NCBI GenBank assembly: GCA_002350805.1
Contig: DEFO01000025.1
Span: 3,690-19,089 of the forward strand
Source of the DNA: Prevotella sp. UBA2850
GTDB lineage: Bacteria; Bacteroidota; Bacteroidia; Bacteroidales; Bacteroidaceae
Direction: 5' to 3'
Length of the DNA: 15,400 nucleotides
A model generated the notes under the pieces. It saw only the letters and a list, made by a program, of their open reading frames with translations, had not been told where the DNA came from and did no database searches. Numbering within the stretch: position 1 is the first letter of the stretch; each line of letters begins with the position of its first letter. The position numbers were made by a program, and so were the translations under genes. Of this stretch, positions 13,708 through 15,400 are shown in pieces.

Positions 13708-14322
13708 ATGCCAGGATTATTAGGAAAGAAAATCGGAATGACATCCGTTTTCAGTGCCGACGGTAAGAACGTACCGTGCACTGTTATCGAAGCTGGTCCT
13801 TGTGTTGTTACTCAGGTGAAGACCATTGAGAAGGATGGCTACAAAGCTGTCCAGGTTGGTTTTGGTGAGGCTAAAGAGAAGCGCACCACCAAGCCTATGA
13901 TGGGCGTCTTCAAGAAAGCCGGTACAACACCAAAGAAACACTTGGCCGAGTTCAAGTTTGACGAGGAGTACAACCTCGGTGACACCATCACAGTGGAGAT
14001 CTTCAACGACGCAGATTTTGTTGACGTTGTTGGTACCTCTAAGGGTAAGGGTTTCCAGGGTGTTATGAAGCGTCATGGATTCGGTGGTGTAGGCCAGGCT
14101 ACTCACGGTCAGGACGACCGCGCCCGCAAACCGGGATCAATAGGTGCTTGTTCGTACCCCGCAAAGGTATTCAAAGGAATGCGCATGGGCGGACAAATGG
14201 GTGGTGACAGAGTCAAGACCCAGAATCTGAGAGTGTTAAAAGTAATACCAGAGTACAACCTTCTGCTTGTGAAGGGTTCGGTGGCTGGTTGCAAAGGTTC
14301 AACCGTAATTGTGAATAAGTAA
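13708..14322 (+). CDS. rplC: 50S ribosomal protein L3
   Basis: A 204-residue ribosomal protein L3, an early-assembly protein of the large subunit that reaches the peptidyl-transferase centre. It starts with PGLLGKKIGMTSVF and contains the conserved SKGKGFQGVMKRHGFGG (111-127), THG-rich loop, RKPGSIG (140-146) and VFKGMRMGGQMGG (154-166). The residue aligned with the methylated Gln of E. coli L3 lies in GSIGACSYP and is not Gln, so that modification is not expected. Its TAA overlaps the rplD ATG by one base (TAATG), a coupled arrangement. It is the first gene of the cluster here; rpsJ is not upstream. Confidence 0.97.
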   Translation: MPGLLGKKIGMTSVFSADGKNVPCTVIEAGPCVVTQVKTIEKDGYKAVQVGFGEAKEKRTTKPMMGVFKKAGTTPKKHLAEFKFDEEYNLGDTITVEIFNDADFVDVVGTSKGKGFQGVMKRHGFGGVGQATHGQDDRARKPGSIGACSYPAKVFKGMRMGGQMGGDRVKTQNLRVLKVIPEYNLLLVKGSVAGCKGSTVIVNK

Positions 14323-14951
14323 TGGAAATCAACGTATTAAACATCAACGGACAGGAGACCGGAAGAAAGGTTTCGTTGAACGAATCGATCTACGGCATTG
14401 AGCCCAACGACCACGTTATTTATCTGGACGTGAAGCAGTACCTCGCTGACCAGCGTCAGGGCACTGCCAAGGCAAAGGAAAGAAGTGAGCATGCAGGTTC
14501 TACCCGCAAGCTGGGTCGCCAGAAAGGTGGCGGCGGCGCTCGTCATGGTGATATCAACTCTCCGCTGCTCAGAGGTGGTGGCCGCGTGTTTGGCCCGAAG
14601 CCCCGCGACTACAGCTTCAAGCTGAATAAGAAAGTAAAGGTGCTTGCCCGTAAGTCGGCTCTCTCTTACAAAGTGCAGGATAACGCACTGGTAGTGGTGG
14701 AAGACTTCAATCTGGACGCTCCCAAGACAAAAGATTTCGTAAATATTACTAAAAATCTTAAAGTCGAGGATAAGAAAGTCCTGCTTCTTTTGCCCGAATC
14801 GAATAAAAACGTATATTTGTCGGCTCGTAACTTGCAGCGTGCAGAGGTGCTTGAGGCATCCAAGGTGAATACCTATAAGATCTTGAATGCTGATGTTCTC
14901 GTTATTACCGAGAAATCGCTGGAGACAATCGACGGAATCTTAAATAAGTAA
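14322..14951 (+). CDS. rplD: 50S ribosomal protein L4
   Basis: A 209-residue ribosomal protein L4, whose extended loop lines the peptide exit tunnel. The loop is seen at about 46-88 (TRKLGRQKGGGGARHGDIN, then SPLLRGGGRVFGPKPRDY). A globular C-terminal part with VEDFNLDAPKTKDF and ILNADVLVITEKSLETI follows. The start overlaps the rplC stop by one base. It is followed 14 nt later by rplW. In E. coli, L4 is the autogenous regulator of the S10 operon; whether it acts on the leader at 13521-13707 is not shown by the sequence. Confidence 0.97.
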   Translation: MEINVLNINGQETGRKVSLNESIYGIEPNDHVIYLDVKQYLADQRQGTAKAKERSEHAGSTRKLGRQKGGGGARHGDINSPLLRGGGRVFGPKPRDYSFKLNKKVKVLARKSALSYKVQDNALVVVEDFNLDAPKTKDFVNITKNLKVEDKKVLLLLPESNKNVYLSARNLQRAEVLEASKVNTYKILNADVLVITEKSLETIDGILNK

Positions 14952-14956
14952 AGGAG
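14951..14956 (+). promoter_or_regulatory. Shine-Dalgarno sequence for rplW
   Basis: AAGGAG lies 9 nt before the rplW ATG and overlaps the last base of the rplD stop. Most genes in this window lack a Shine-Dalgarno, as usual in Bacteroidetes, so a strong one here stands out. Confidence 0.6.
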
Positions 14957-14965
14957 ACATAGACT

Positions 14966-15259
14966 ATGGCAATTATCATTAAACCATTGGTCACTGAGAA
15001 GATGACCAAGATTACAGACAAGCAGCCTAACCGCTATGGCTTCATCGTTCGCCCTGAGGCTAACAAGCTTGAGATTAAGAGCGAGATCGAAAGTCTGTAT
15101 AATGTTACAGTGGTAGATGTGAACACATTGAGATATGCCGGTAAGCGCTCTAGCCGCTACACCAAGGCCGGTCTGATTAAAGGTCAGCGCAATGCGTTCA
15201 AGAAAGCAATCGTTACTCTGAAAGAGGGCGAGACAATTGATTTTTATAGCAATATTTAA
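14966..15259 (+). CDS. rplW: 50S ribosomal protein L23
   Basis: A 97-residue L23, a large-subunit protein at the tunnel exit and docking site for trigger factor and SRP. It shows the usual start IIIKPLVTEKMT, then YGFIVRPEANKLEIKSEIESLYNV and VVDVNTLRYAGKRSSRYT, and the C-terminal KKAIVTLKEGETIDFY. The length is normal for the family. It has a clear AAGGAG ribosome-binding site and sits between rplD and rplB in the conserved order. Confidence 0.97.
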   Translation: MAIIIKPLVTEKMTKITDKQPNRYGFIVRPEANKLEIKSEIESLYNVTVVDVNTLRYAGKRSSRYTKAGLIKGQRNAFKKAIVTLKEGETIDFYSNI

Positions 15260-15266
15260 ATAAGAA

Positions 15267-15400
15267 ATGGCAGTACGTAAGTTAAAACCGGTAACTCCGG
15301 GTCAAAGACACAAGGTTATTGGCACGTTCGAGGATATTACTGCATCCGTGCCAGAGAAGTCTCTCGTTTACGGTAAACGTTCTACCGGCGGTCGAAACAA
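15267..15400 (+). CDS. rplB: 50S ribosomal protein L2, 5' part only
   Basis: The ATG at 15267 starts 7 nt after the rplW stop. The frame stays open to the window edge, 44 codons. The translation MAVRKLKPVTPGQRHKVIGT, then SLVYGKRSTGGRN, is the characteristic N-terminus of bacterial L2, a core large-subunit protein needed for subunit association. The remaining roughly 230 residues lie beyond the window. Confidence 0.95.
   Translation, partial: MAVRKLKPVTPGQRHKVIGTFEDITASVPEKSLVYGKRSTGGRN

Overview
The window looks like a chromosomal segment from a Bacteroidales bacterium, most likely Prevotella/Segatella or a close relative. Two things support this. Nearly every upstream region carries the Bacteroidetes-type -7 element TAnnTTTG instead of TATAAT, sometimes with TTG or TTTG 20 nt upstream. 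The protein families (membrane-anchored MutS-like ATPase, DUF4143 ATPase, ~800-residue two-module FtsX permeases, Bacteroidetes-style L3/L4/L23/L2) also fit. No rRNA, tRNA, CRISPR array or insertion sequence was recognised.

Layout. (1) Positions 1-2991, minus strand: a MutS-family ATPase running off the left edge, then a DUF4143 AAA ATPase with its own consensus promoter. (2) Positions 2992-11780, minus strand: an export locus read as tolC, hlyD, permease 2, then a 483-bp gene-free gap, then an outer-membrane beta-barrel gene and permease 1. (3) Positions 12000-13461, plus strand and divergent from tolC: a short response regulator (receiver plus Fis-type helix-turn-helix, no AAA+ module) and a small one-TM histidine kinase. 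(4) Positions 13485-15400, plus strand: a consensus promoter, a dyad-rich 5' leader, then rplC-rplD-rplW-rplB, the last cut by the right edge. rpsJ is not in front of rplC.

The central observation is a two-part operator present twice. It consists of a perfect palindrome GTCTAA-N3-TTAGAC followed 23 bp away, centre to centre, by a half-degenerate copy GTATGA-N3-TTAGAC. One copy is upstream of permease 1 and one is in the tolC/response-regulator divergent region. In both cases exactly 50 nt separate the -7 box of the minus-strand gene from the perfect palindrome. The second copy also abuts the response-regulator promoter, 10 nt from its -7 box. I infer that the neighbouring two-component system directly controls the tolC-hlyD-permease operon and permease 1, and also its own promoter, from upstream sites and without sigma-54. 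The locus has two permeases, an adaptor and an outer-membrane channel, but no ABC ATPase in the window.

All calls come from reading the sequence. Family names rest on motif recognition, not database searches.
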